Of a stretch of DNA of 10,731 nt, positions 4,156 to 10,731 are shown piece after piece; position 1 is the stretch's first letter, and the number at the start of each line of letters is the position of its first letter. This DNA comes from Sulfurospirillaceae bacterium (lineage in GTDB: Bacteria > Campylobacterota > Campylobacteria > Campylobacterales > Sulfurospirillaceae). Both the position numbers and the translations under genes were made by a program. The stretch is taken from assembly GCA_028705785.1 (NCBI GenBank), contig JAQWCT010000072.1, forward strand, positions 1 to 10,731. Reading direction: 5' to 3'. The notes below the pieces were generated by a model. That model was not told the origin of the DNA, did no database searches, and saw only the letters and a program-made list of their open reading frames with translations.

Positions 4156-6933
4156 TTACAAAGGTAGTTTTTCAACAGGTACAGGCTCGGCATGGTAGTA
4201 TCCTTGCGCGAAATCAATATTTAATTCTTTAACGATTTCATCTATGGCTTGATTGAAAACGAACTCTGCGACAGTTTGCATTCCCAGTCTTTTTGCAAAA
4301 TCGTGGATAGTCGCAGCAATTTGATAAGAGTTGTTGTCCACGGCAATCTCTTTGATAATCGTACCATCTATCTTTAAAACATCAGCATTAAATTGAGCCA
4401 GATACGCGAAGTTTGAATAGCCACTACCAAAATCATCAATGGCAATTTTTACACCAAGTTCTTTGACGGTTTTGATAAAAGTTGTGATAGTAAGATAATC
4501 TTGAATAGCTTCTGTTTCGGTTAATTCAAAGGTAATGCGTGAAGGTTCTTCAAAATTGATAATGGCATTTTTAATAAAAGCAACCGTTTCTTTATCCTCA
4601 ATATCTTCGACAGAGAGGTTAATAGCGATATCTTCCTCTCTTGAAGCAAAGTCATAAAGTGTTTTTTCTATCATTATGCGTGTTAGTGTGGGATAATATT
4701 TTGATTTTTTAGCAACTTCCAAAAAGAAGTATGGTGTATAGACTTTACCGTTTTCATCAATGAGTCGAATGAGGCTTTCATATTTTGTGGTACATTTGGT
4801 TTTAACATTAACGATAGCTTGGTAGTAGGGAACGATTCTATCGTTCTCAATGGCATTTTTAAGAGTGCTGAGCATGTGAAAATTCTGTAGATAGATAGCT
4901 TCTTCTTTTTCACTTGATAGAAACCAGTCACAGTTTTTTAAGCGAGCTTGTTTGAGTGCTTCCTCAGCACGCGAGAGAATTTGGGCTTTTTTATTGGCTA
5001 TACCTACGCTGATGCGCGCAGAAATGCCCTGTAATTCAGATAAAAATTGATGTGCGTGGATTTGCTGAATGATGTGTTCTATTGTTTTGCAAAACAGCTC
5101 TGTTTTTTCCCCATCATTCAAGATAACAAAATTATCTGCATCGAGTTTGTAGAGCTTATAGGATGAAGAGGGAAGCATTTTGGGGAGGGTATTTGCAAAC
5201 TCTTTTAACATAGTATTTCCACTTTCAAATCCATAAAAACGGTTTATTTCACCAAAGCTATCAATGTTGACAAGAGCAATTATCGGATTGCTAGAAGAGG
5301 CAAGGTCATCAAATAGTTTAATCCTATTGGGAAGATTTGTTAAAGCATCAGTTGTTTGTTTTTGAATTTGCTGTTGTTGTGTGATGATTTTTGTAAGGTC
5401 ATTACGGGTTGAGATAAACTCAATAATATTTTTATTTTCATCAAAAAGTGGAACGATGGTTGTATCGACATGATATGCTTCGCCTGATTTTGTTCTATTG
5501 GTTATCATACCTTGCCAAATCTTACCTTTGGTAATCGTTTGCCACATATCTTGAAAAGTGGATGAGTGCATGTCGGGATGGCGGATAATACGGTGTGAAC
5601 GACCAATAAGCTCTTCTCTTGTATAGCCAGAAATCTTAACAAAGAGATCATTGACATAGGTAATGATACCTTTGGTATTCGTTTTAGAAACGATAGAATT
5701 TGCATCAAGTGCTATTTTATAAGCATCTAATGTTTTGATAGTATGTTCTAATTCATCAACTATGGCATTGGTCAAACGAGACATAACGGCAATATTTTGG
5801 TGTTTTTCATCAAGTTGTATAACTTTTAAAGCGGGTAATGTTTCCATATGCTCTTGTTCACTAAGGGCTAAAATAGTGGTTGTTAGATTGAGCATTTGTG
5901 TAGATTGTGGTGTTTTGAAAAATTCACCATAGCTGAAAAAGCCACTCGTAGTGTCAAGTACATTGCAGATATGGAACTCATTTTCAAGAATTTTTCCTGC
6001 AAAAGCCTTGCATCCCATACAAGAATATATCCAAAATACTTCTGGTTTTTGAAGAAGAATGGAGTCATTATTTTCAATAATAGCATCAATATTGGCTATT
6101 CCAAAGCGAACTTTATCTCCAATCGCAAAATTACCTCCAAATACCAATGCCCCCTCTGTAATCGCAATAGGGGCTCTAGCAATATTTACGCCATTTTCAG
6201 TTTTAATAAGTGGAAATTTGACAATACTTGAGGGTAAATTTGCAACAATATCATCACCAAAATAATGACGAATAACTTCACAGATAGGTCGTGAATCTAG
6301 TTCAAAAATAGTGTTGTCTTGCACTTTAGTGATGACCATGGGTTTACCGATAGGATTCCAGTTGAGCTTCCATTGATTTTGTATCTTAAGTGTGGCATTA
6401 TCAAAAGCAACACCAACCACACCATTAGAAAATACCTCACCATTGAGGGAAATGAGTGTTTTAGAAAATCTCTCATAGTCCGCAGCAGCCCCACCTGCGA
6501 TAATGAGGTCTTTGCAAACAGAATCAACTCCATGTAAAAAATATTCAGGTTTACCTTTGAGTCCTTCACTAAAAAAAATAGCCACTTTAACATGTTTTTT
6601 CGGAAGTTTTTTACCGATAGATTTTCCTCCATTAAAATCGCAAGTAGGACTAGAAAGAGGGATGAGTTTCGTGTGTGAAAAAGCGCAAAAAGAAATCAAT
6701 ACAGAATTTTCTAGCATTTTACCATCAAGGATTTCCCCTGCGGTTGTGACGCCCAAAATAGTAGCATTGGGGAGTAATGAAAAAAGTTGTCTGGACATTT
6801 CTCCAAAAAGATATTCATCATTTCGTCCATCAAAAAACTGAACCAATAAGTTTTTTTCAGTTTGAAAGGCATTGTTTTCGATATGTTTTAGAAGGGATAA
6901 AGAATTTTCAAATTGGAAGTTTAAAACTTTCAT
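4156..6933 (-). CDS. FIST-PAS-GGDEF(degenerate)-EAL signalling protein, probable c-di-GMP phosphodiesterase
   Basis: A 925-residue cytoplasmic protein. Residues about 25-370 are FIST N and C domains (LGVTTAGEI, IIAGGAAADYERF, YSCMGCKAFAG), a proposed small-ligand sensor. Residues about 405-520 are an Aer-like PAS domain (TYVNDLFVKISGYTREELIG, IIRHPDMHSSTFQDMW). The GGDEF domain begins at TNLPNR (about 530), but its signature is D598-A-D-N-F602 instead of GGDEF and no RxxD inhibitory site precedes it, so cyclase activity is unlikely. The EAL domain reads E719-S-L, with metal and catalytic residues apparently kept: N772, E803 (FELTE), D833-D834 (DDFGSGYS), K854, E890 and Q910. It should therefore hydrolyse c-di-GMP, with the dead GGDEF as a possible GTP-responsive regulator (inference). 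AGGA at 6944-6947 is 10 bases from the ATG. No transmembrane helix is seen. Confidence 0.9.
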   Translation of the reverse strand: MKVLNFQFENSLSLLKHIENNAFQTEKNLLVQFFDGRNDEYLFGEMSRQLFSLLPNATILGVTTAGEILDGKMLENSVLISFCAFSHTKLIPLSSPTCDFNGGKSIGKKLPKKHVKVAIFFSEGLKGKPEYFLHGVDSVCKDLIIAGGAAADYERFSKTLISLNGEVFSNGVVGVAFDNATLKIQNQWKLNWNPIGKPMVITKVQDNTIFELDSRPICEVIRHYFGDDIVANLPSSIVKFPLIKTENGVNIARAPIAITEGALVFGGNFAIGDKVRFGIANIDAIIENNDSILLQKPEVFWIYSCMGCKAFAGKILENEFHICNVLDTTSGFFSYGEFFKTPQSTQMLNLTTTILALSEQEHMETLPALKVIQLDEKHQNIAVMSRLTNAIVDELEHTIKTLDAYKIALDANSIVSKTNTKGIITYVNDLFVKISGYTREELIGRSHRIIRHPDMHSSTFQDMWQTITKGKIWQGMITNRTKSGEAYHVDTTIVPLFDENKNIIEFISTRNDLTKIITQQQQIQKQTTDALTNLPNRIKLFDDLASSSNPIIALVNIDSFGEINRFYGFESGNTMLKEFANTLPKMLPSSSYKLYKLDADNFVILNDGEKTELFCKTIEHIIQQIHAHQFLSELQGISARISVGIANKKAQILSRAEEALKQARLKNCDWFLSSEKEEAIYLQNFHMLSTLKNAIENDRIVPYYQAIVNVKTKCTTKYESLIRLIDENGKVYTPYFFLEVAKKSKYYPTLTRIMIEKTLYDFASREEDIAINLSVEDIEDKETVAFIKNAIINFEEPSRITFELTETEAIQDYLTITTFIKTVKELGVKIAIDDFGSGYSNFAYLAQFNADVLKIDGTIIKEIAVDNNSYQIAATIHDFAKRLGMQTVAEFVFNQAIDEIVKELNIDFAQGYYHAEPVPVEKLPL

Positions 6934-6971
6934 AAAATATTTTTCCTATTAATTTGGATAAATAATGAGTC

Positions 6972-6977
6972 ATTATA
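6972..6977 (-). promoter_or_regulatory. Candidate -10 box of the FIST-PAS-GGDEF-EAL gene
   Basis: A perfect TATAAT on the minus strand, preceded directly by TG, about 38 bases upstream of the ATG at 6933. No good -35 is found at 16-18 bases. It diverges from the mscS promoter in the 113-base gap. Confidence 0.4.
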
Positions 6978-7011
6978 CATTTTTTTTGATGTGCTGTATA
7001 GGATTTGATTT

Positions 7012-7020
7012 TGATATAAT
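7012..7020 (+). promoter_or_regulatory. Extended -10 promoter of the mscS-DUF2798 operon
   Basis: TGATATAAT is a perfect extended -10 element (TG-n-TATAAT), which can work without a -35. It lies 26 bases before the ATG at 7047; AAGGA at 7036-7040 is the ribosome-binding site. Confidence 0.5.
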
Positions 7021-7046
7021 TATCTTAAATCGTTCAAGGAAGTAAG

Positions 7047-7874
7047 ATGGAAAAAGAGTTACAAAGTTTGCAAAAATTTTATGATATCGCCATAGCCTTT
7101 CTCATCAACTATGGGTTTCAACTTGTTGGTGCTTTTATCATTATCTTGTTGGGTTGGTTCGCTTCAAGGGCTGTTTATCGATTTTTGATGAAGCTCTTTT
7201 TGAGTCAGCATTTGGATGAGACACTTTCAAAATTTATAGCCCATGTTGCACGATTGTTAGTTTTGGGCGCTATGGCAGTGATTGCACTGGGGAAAGTGGG
7301 GATTTCAATCGCTCCTTTTGTTGCCGCCATTGGTGCTATTTCTTTGACGGCGGGTTTGGCATTGCAAGGCAGTGTTTCTAACTATGCTGCGGGTATTTTG
7401 TTGATTATGAGTAGACCTTTTAAGGTGGGAGATACCGTTTCCATCGCCAATATTTATGGTGTCGTTGAAGAGATAAAGCTGGCGTACACAACACTACGAA
7501 ACGAAGATGAAGAGCTTATCACCGTGCCAAATAAGCGCATGATAGGCGATATTTTGGTCAATTCTTTTGCATATCGCGTTGTCGAATCGAGTATAGGAAT
7601 CGCGTATGATGATGCACCACAGAGAGCCATCGAGGTTATTAAAGCAGTATTGCATGATTTTAAAGAGCTTTCTCATGAGCATCAAGCGGTCATTGGTATC
7701 GCAAAATTTGGTGATAGTTCTATCGAAATTGGGCTTCGCTATTGGGTGCCTACTAAGAGCTTTTTTAAAACGCAGTACGAGGTCAATTTAGCGATTTACC
7801 AAGCCTTACATGTAAACCATATTACCATTCCTTTTCCGCAGAGGGAAATTAAAATTATTGGAGAGAAAAGTTGA
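7047..7874 (+). CDS. mscS: MscS-type small-conductance mechanosensitive channel
   Basis: A 275-residue protein, close to the 286 residues of E. coli MscS. Three membrane helices are seen at about 21-46, 64-85 and 88-122. The third, pore-lining helix carries the family signature GLALQGSVSNYAAGILLIMSR, directly followed by PFKVGDTVSI, the start of the beta domain. The conserved TVPNKRMIGDILVNS (159-173) follows, then the alpha/beta C-terminal cage. The homoheptameric inner-membrane channel opens under membrane tension to release solutes during hypo-osmotic shock. The start is fixed by AAGGA six bases upstream. The last bases overlap the start codon of the small DUF2798 gene, so the two are probably translated together. 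A TTACATGTAA palindrome (7806-7815) encodes L-H-V near the C terminus without breaking the fold. Confidence 0.93.
   Translation: MEKELQSLQKFYDIAIAFLINYGFQLVGAFIIILLGWFASRAVYRFLMKLFLSQHLDETLSKFIAHVARLLVLGAMAVIALGKVGISIAPFVAAIGAISLTAGLALQGSVSNYAAGILLIMSRPFKVGDTVSIANIYGVVEEIKLAYTTLRNEDEELITVPNKRMIGDILVNSFAYRVVESSIGIAYDDAPQRAIEVIKAVLHDFKELSHEHQAVIGIAKFGDSSIEIGLRYWVPTKSFFKTQYEVNLAIYQALHVNHITIPFPQREIKIIGEKS
7806..7815. repeat. TTACATGTAA palindrome, copy 3
   Basis: Exact copy inside the mscS gene, read as Leu-His-Val (TTA CAT GTA), the same phase as copy 1. Confidence 0.85.
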
Positions 7875-8098
7875 TTCCTAAGAAATATGAATTTGTTACT
7901 TTTGCGTTTTTTATGTCTTTATTTATGACGATTTTGATGTCGTTTGTAGTGACTTTTGTCAATGTCGGATTTATTGATGGTTTCTTTGTGATGTGGGGAA
8001 ATGCTTTTATGAGAGCCTATGTTGTCGCATTTCCTGCTGTTTTAACGGTTGTTCCATTGGTGAGAAAACTCGTCAAAAAGTTGGTTTCTCCTACTTAA
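7871..8098 (+). CDS. DUF2798 family small membrane protein
   Basis: A 75-residue protein with two hydrophobic segments (about 8-32 and 46-62). The stretch SFVVTFVNVGFIDGFF followed by W-x-x-AFMRAYVVAFPAVLTVV and a basic RKLVKKLV end is typical of DUF2798; function unknown. The start is a TTG at 7871 that overlaps the mscS stop as TTGA, the only arrangement that uses the well-placed GGAGAG at 7860-7865. The next in-frame ATG would remove the first 14 residues and part of the first helix. Overlap suggests translational coupling, so the protein is probably made alongside the channel. Whether it works with MscS is unproven. Its 3' end overlaps the converging RMD1-type gene by 8 bases. Confidence 0.8.
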   Translation: MIPKKYEFVTFAFFMSLFMTILMSFVVTFVNVGFIDGFFVMWGNAFMRAYVVAFPAVLTVVPLVRKLVKKLVSPT

Positions 8099-8879
8099 AG
8101 AAATTCACCAACCCAAGCACCATCTCAACACCAATGATAATGATGATAATCCACTCTAAAAACTCACTGTGTTGTTGGTTGGTAAGATCTAATGCCATGC
8201 TGATGTCATCTTTGAGGCTGGAGAGTTTATAAGCAACGATTTCAAATCTATCTTTGATTTCGAGTATGGAAGCCAGAAGATTGTAAAGATGTTCCGTCTC
8301 TTCGTTGTCCCATAAGATATTTGGTTTATCAAGCAAAAACAAGTCTGTGACCATCGCATGTCGTATGAGGATGAGGTTTTTGGCAAATTTGGTTAGTTGT
8401 GTGCGTTTAAGTAACGAAAAACTATGGGTCAAATCAAAGAGTTGTTTGCTTTGCGAGAAATGCACTTCCAAATCTTGCTCGTATTTTTCCAATCCCACGC
8501 TTTGCGAAACTACCAGTGCAATGATAATGAGAGAAAGTGTTGAAGACTCTTTGAGGATAATGCAGTCGTTATTAACCTTACATGTAAGCTCTATTGTGGG
8601 GTCAATGATGATGGGATAGTCTTGATGAATGCAGTGTTGTTCAAATGTCTCAGCCTCTTTAATATCCAGTAAAAGTAAGGCTTTAACAATATCTTCTCGT
8701 GTATAGTTGATAAAAGTAATGACATTAAACTGTGTATAGATGATGTACGATTCTCTGTACTCGGAATAAAAAGCTTTTTCAATTCCTTTTTTCAAAGAAC
8801 AATCCAGTTTTTTTTCAACCTCATGTTTAAGGAATGGCTTAGGCAAGGAAATAGAGATAAGGGAAAGTTTTTGTTGCAT
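8091..8879 (-). CDS. RMD1/DUF155 family protein
   Basis: A 262-residue protein. The C-terminal signature is the strongest evidence: HSEFLEWIIIIIIGVEMVLGL (from about residue 237), with the conserved L-E-W-x-I-x5-E pattern in a single C-terminal membrane helix. The preceding region (LLASILEIKDRFEIVAYKLSSLKDDISMAL) looks like the family's helical, coiled-coil-prone part. Yeast Rmd1-type members are mitochondrial or membrane-tethered; bacterial ones are largely uncharacterised. No enzymatic motif is seen. The ATG at 8879 is chosen because CTCCT (8886-8890; AGGAG on the minus strand) is six bases upstream. An in-frame ATG at 8927 lies upstream of the predicted transcription start and lacks such a site. 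It is transcribed alone, divergent from the TolC gene. Confidence 0.82.
   Translation of the reverse strand: MQQKLSLISISLPKPFLKHEVEKKLDCSLKKGIEKAFYSEYRESYIIYTQFNVITFINYTREDIVKALLLLDIKEAETFEQHCIHQDYPIIIDPTIELTCKVNNDCIILKESSTLSLIIIALVVSQSVGLEKYEQDLEVHFSQSKQLFDLTHSFSLLKRTQLTKFAKNLILIRHAMVTDLFLLDKPNILWDNEETEHLYNLLASILEIKDRFEIVAYKLSSLKDDISMALDLTNQQHSEFLEWIIIIIIGVEMVLGLVNFFK
8578..8587. repeat. TTACATGTAA palindrome, copy 4
   Basis: Exact copy inside the RMD1-type gene. It is read in the other open phase as CTT ACA TGT AAG (Leu-Thr-Cys-Lys). Confidence 0.85.
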
Positions 8880-8912
8880 AGATAGCTCCTGTAACCGCAG
8901 AGATAAAAGAAT

Positions 8913-8921
8913 AGTATAACA
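8913..8921 (-). promoter_or_regulatory. Extended -10 promoter of the RMD1-type gene
   Basis: On the minus strand TGTTATACT fits the extended -10 pattern TG-n-TATA(A/C)T. The predicted start near 8906 leaves a leader of about 26 bases containing the AGGAG site. Confidence 0.4.
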
Positions 8922-8966
8922 TAGCAAATCTACAAAAAGGTTACGAGTTTATTAACATATGCACTG

Positions 8967-8972
8967 TATAAT
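8967..8972 (+). promoter_or_regulatory. -10 box of the TolC-MacA operon
   Basis: TATAAT preceded by TG. Transcription would start near 8979, downstream of the in-frame ATG at 8959, which supports the ATG at 9001 as the real start. AGGA at 8992-8995 is five bases before that ATG. No clear -35. Confidence 0.45.
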
Positions 8973-9000
8973 GTGTTCAAATATTGATTATAGGATACAT

Positions 9001-10350
9001 ATGCGTTTGTTTTGGATAGGAATGATGGTCTGTGGGGTTGTGAATGCACTGTTTGCGCAGGCGATGGATGAGACGGATTCGCTTTTGGGAAAGATGGGAA
9101 ACTCTTTTACATGTAAGAAGCTTGATGCGACTCAAACTTTGAGTCTTGAAGAGGTTGTCATGGTAGCACTGTGTAACAATCCTCAAACGACCATTGCGTG
9201 GCAATCTTCGCTTTATCAAGCCGCTTTAGTAGGGGTGAGTGAGTCTTCTTTTTATCCCTCTTTGAGTGCCAATGGCTCTGCACTGAAAAGTGAGGGAAGT
9301 GACACAGTAAACGCCAATCAAACAAAGATAGACATGACACTTTCCTATCTTTTATACGATTTTGGCAAACGCGAAGCATCGTTGGAAAATGCCAAACAGC
9401 TCTTGCGTGCTACCTCTTTTTCAAAAGACAATACGGTACAAATCGTTTTTTTCTCTGCCATTCAAGCTTACTATGGACTTTTTGGGGCGAACGCATCATT
9501 AGAAGCGGCTAAGGAAGCAGAGATATATGCCAAAGAGAGCCTTAATGTGGCTAAGACGCGCTACACTATCGGTACGGCAACGCCCTCGGATACGCTTCAA
9601 GCGCAAACTGCCTACTCACAAGCCGTACTCAATCGCATCAAAGCACAAGGTAGCGTGAAAAATGCACAAGGAACACTTGCAAGTGTGCTAGGTGCCTCAC
9701 CTGATACTGCCTTAGCCTTAGTTTCCCCAACGCTTAAAATACCCACTGAAGTTTTTGAGAACAATATGAAAACACTGATGGATGAAGCGCTCATTGCAAG
9801 ACCAGATTTGATGGCCGCACAAGCTAAAATCAAAGCGTATAGAGCCAATATAGAAGCCGCAAAGGCAGAAGATAAGCCCTCTATCTCTCTCTCGGCTGTG
9901 AGTGGGCACACTGATTCGTCGGTATTGGATAGTTATCGTAATTCAAGCATCGGCTTGTATGTGAGTGTTCCGCTTTTTAATGGCTATAACACCAAATACA
10001 AAGTTCAAGCTGCCAAAGAGCAGTTAAGACTCTCTCAAGCTGAGTATGAAAAACTCTCTCAAGACGCCTCTTTAGAAGTATACCAAACCTATCAAACACT
10101 TTTTAGTGAAACAAACGCTGTTCGCGCAAGTGCTGATTTGGTCGCGAGTGCACAAGCTTCGTATCAGCTTTCGATGGGGCGTTACAAAGCAGGTGCTGGG
10201 ACAGTTTTGGATTTACTGAGTGTTCAAAGTGCTCTCGCTAGTGCACGACAACAATATGTTCAATCACTTTATAATTGGTACATCACCAAAGCCAACCTAG
10301 CAAAAGCCATGGGTGAGCTTAATTTTTCAACACTTAAAGGAGAGCAATAA
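9001..10350 (+). CDS. TolC family outer-membrane efflux protein
   Basis: A 449-residue precursor. Residues 1-21 are a signal peptide (hydrophobic core, cleavage after ALFAQA). Two homologous outer-membrane-efflux repeats follow at about 46-230 and 258-440. Each has the typical long alpha-helical hairpin rich in Ala and Gln and a strand pair, with sequences such as LSYLLYDFGKR in the first and YVSVPLFNGYNTKY in the second. AKTRYTIGTATPSDTLQAQT and MGRYKAGAGTVLDLLSVQSAL are the paired family signatures. TolC-type trimers form the outer-membrane duct of tripartite efflux pumps or type I secretion. The following gene encodes a MacA-like adaptor whose ATG overlaps this stop (TAATG), so this is the outer-membrane part of that pump. 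A TTACATGTAA palindrome (9107-9116) lies near the N terminus of the mature protein. Confidence 0.93.
   Translation: MRLFWIGMMVCGVVNALFAQAMDETDSLLGKMGNSFTCKKLDATQTLSLEEVVMVALCNNPQTTIAWQSSLYQAALVGVSESSFYPSLSANGSALKSEGSDTVNANQTKIDMTLSYLLYDFGKREASLENAKQLLRATSFSKDNTVQIVFFSAIQAYYGLFGANASLEAAKEAEIYAKESLNVAKTRYTIGTATPSDTLQAQTAYSQAVLNRIKAQGSVKNAQGTLASVLGASPDTALALVSPTLKIPTEVFENNMKTLMDEALIARPDLMAAQAKIKAYRANIEAAKAEDKPSISLSAVSGHTDSSVLDSYRNSSIGLYVSVPLFNGYNTKYKVQAAKEQLRLSQAEYEKLSQDASLEVYQTYQTLFSETNAVRASADLVASAQASYQLSMGRYKAGAGTVLDLLSVQSALASARQQYVQSLYNWYITKANLAKAMGELNFSTLKGEQ
9107..9116. repeat. TTACATGTAA palindrome, copy 5
   Basis: Exact copy inside the TolC-type gene, read as TTT ACA TGT AAG (Phe-Thr-Cys-Lys), the same phase as copy 4. 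Confidence 0.85.
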
Positions 10351-10731
10351 TGCTAAAAAAAGTTTTCAATAAATGGACAATGCTCATTCTTTTTCTAGGA
10401 ATAGTTATCGCTGGATATATGGTATGGAAAAAAAATCAACAACTTCCCTTAGAAGCCAAATATACTTTGCAAAGCGTTGAAATGGGAGATATTACCCAAA
10501 GTGTTTCTGCCAATGGCACACTCAATCCCTTAGTCCTCGTCACTGTAGGTACCCAAATATCAGGACGAGTAACCAAACTGTATGTTGATTTTAATGATCG
10601 TGTGAAAGAGGGTCAGGTATTGGCGCAACTGGATCGCTCTTTACTAGACGCACAAGCAGCACAAAGTGAAGCCAATGTTAAAAGTGCTGAGGCAGCACTT
10701 GAACTTGCGATTGCCAATAATAAACGATCCC
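10350..10731 (+). CDS. macA: MacA-like periplasmic adaptor (HlyD/RND family), N-terminal part
   Basis: The first 127 residues are present; the family is usually about 370-400 residues long. A membrane anchor lies at about residues 10-25 (TMLILFLGIVIAGYMVW). The barrel/lipoyl start follows: VEMGDITQSVSANGTLNPL, then VTVGTQISGRVTKLYVDFND, VKEGQVLAQLD and the beginning of the coiled-coil hairpin (LLDAQAAQSEANVKSAEAAL). The VGTQ-SG pattern is characteristic of MacA, the adaptor that links the ABC transporter MacB to a TolC channel. MacA/MacB pumps export macrolides, peptides or lipids; a macB gene is expected just beyond the window. AAAGGAG (10336-10342) precedes the ATG by seven bases, and the start overlaps the TolC stop by one base, indicating coupled translation. 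The subtype is likely but not certain from a partial sequence. Confidence 0.85.
   Translation, partial: MLKKVFNKWTMLILFLGIVIAGYMVWKKNQQLPLEAKYTLQSVEMGDITQSVSANGTLNPLVLVTVGTQISGRVTKLYVDFNDRVKEGQVLAQLDRSLLDAQAAQSEANVKSAEAALELAIANNKRS

Noticed and set aside
8880..8927. ATG at 8927 as the RMD1-type start
   Set aside because: The extension lies over the promoter and a strong AGGAG belongs to the ATG at 8879.
8959..9000. ATG at 8959 as the TolC start
   Set aside because: It adds 14 polar residues ahead of a clear signal peptide and lies upstream of the -10 box at 8967-8972; the ATG at 9001 has AGGA five bases before it.
2690..9116. TTACATGTAA as the operator of a local regulator
   Set aside because: Four of five copies are deep inside coding regions of unrelated genes and none sits at a predicted promoter.

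Overview
The window is AT-rich (roughly 60% A+T by eye) and densely packed with short intergenic gaps. Its gene content suggests a free-living Campylobacterota (epsilonproteobacterium) of the Sulfurospirillum type. The clues are a Helicobacter Hcp-like Sel1-repeat protein with paired cysteines, Cache and FIST/PAS/EAL signalling proteins with an Aer-like PAS, a short RMD1/DUF155 protein, and promoters with a good TATAAT box and a poor -35. The assignment is an inference from protein style, not a database result.

Layout. 1-1040 (-): N-terminal part of a Cache-HAMP membrane sensor, cut by the window edge. 1207-1647 (+): cysteine-rich C_GCAxxG_C_C protein. 3101-1642 (-): an AraC-type regulator followed by a LysE/RhtB exporter, probably one operon. 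3102-3420: a 319-base gene-free stretch filled by an elaborate nested inverted-repeat element, the most unusual part of the window. 3421-4128 (+): secreted Sel1-like repeat protein. 6933-4156 (-): 925-residue FIST-PAS-GGDEF-EAL protein with a degenerate GGDEF motif and an apparently intact phosphodiesterase site. 7047-8098 (+): MscS channel, translationally overlapped by a small DUF2798 membrane protein. 8879-8091 (-): RMD1/DUF155 protein. 9001-10731 (+): TolC-type outer-membrane protein followed by a MacA-like periplasmic adaptor, the start of a tripartite efflux operon that runs off the right edge.

How the genes fit together. Most of the region handles sensing and envelope transport: two signal-transduction proteins (one likely degrading c-di-GMP), a regulator-exporter pair, an osmotic safety valve and a drug/metabolite efflux system. 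No phage, insertion-sequence, CRISPR or defence genes are visible. 

Two signals are not explained by the genes. First, 3113-3383 is bounded by 29-base inverted arms (27 matches) and contains a four-way-junction (cloverleaf) palindrome whose stems abut with almost no unpaired bases, plus two further inverted pairs that cross the main stem. Second, the 10-base palindrome TTACATGTAA occurs five times exactly, four of them inside unrelated genes, where about 0.03 would be expected by chance. It looks like a highly iterated genomic palindrome.
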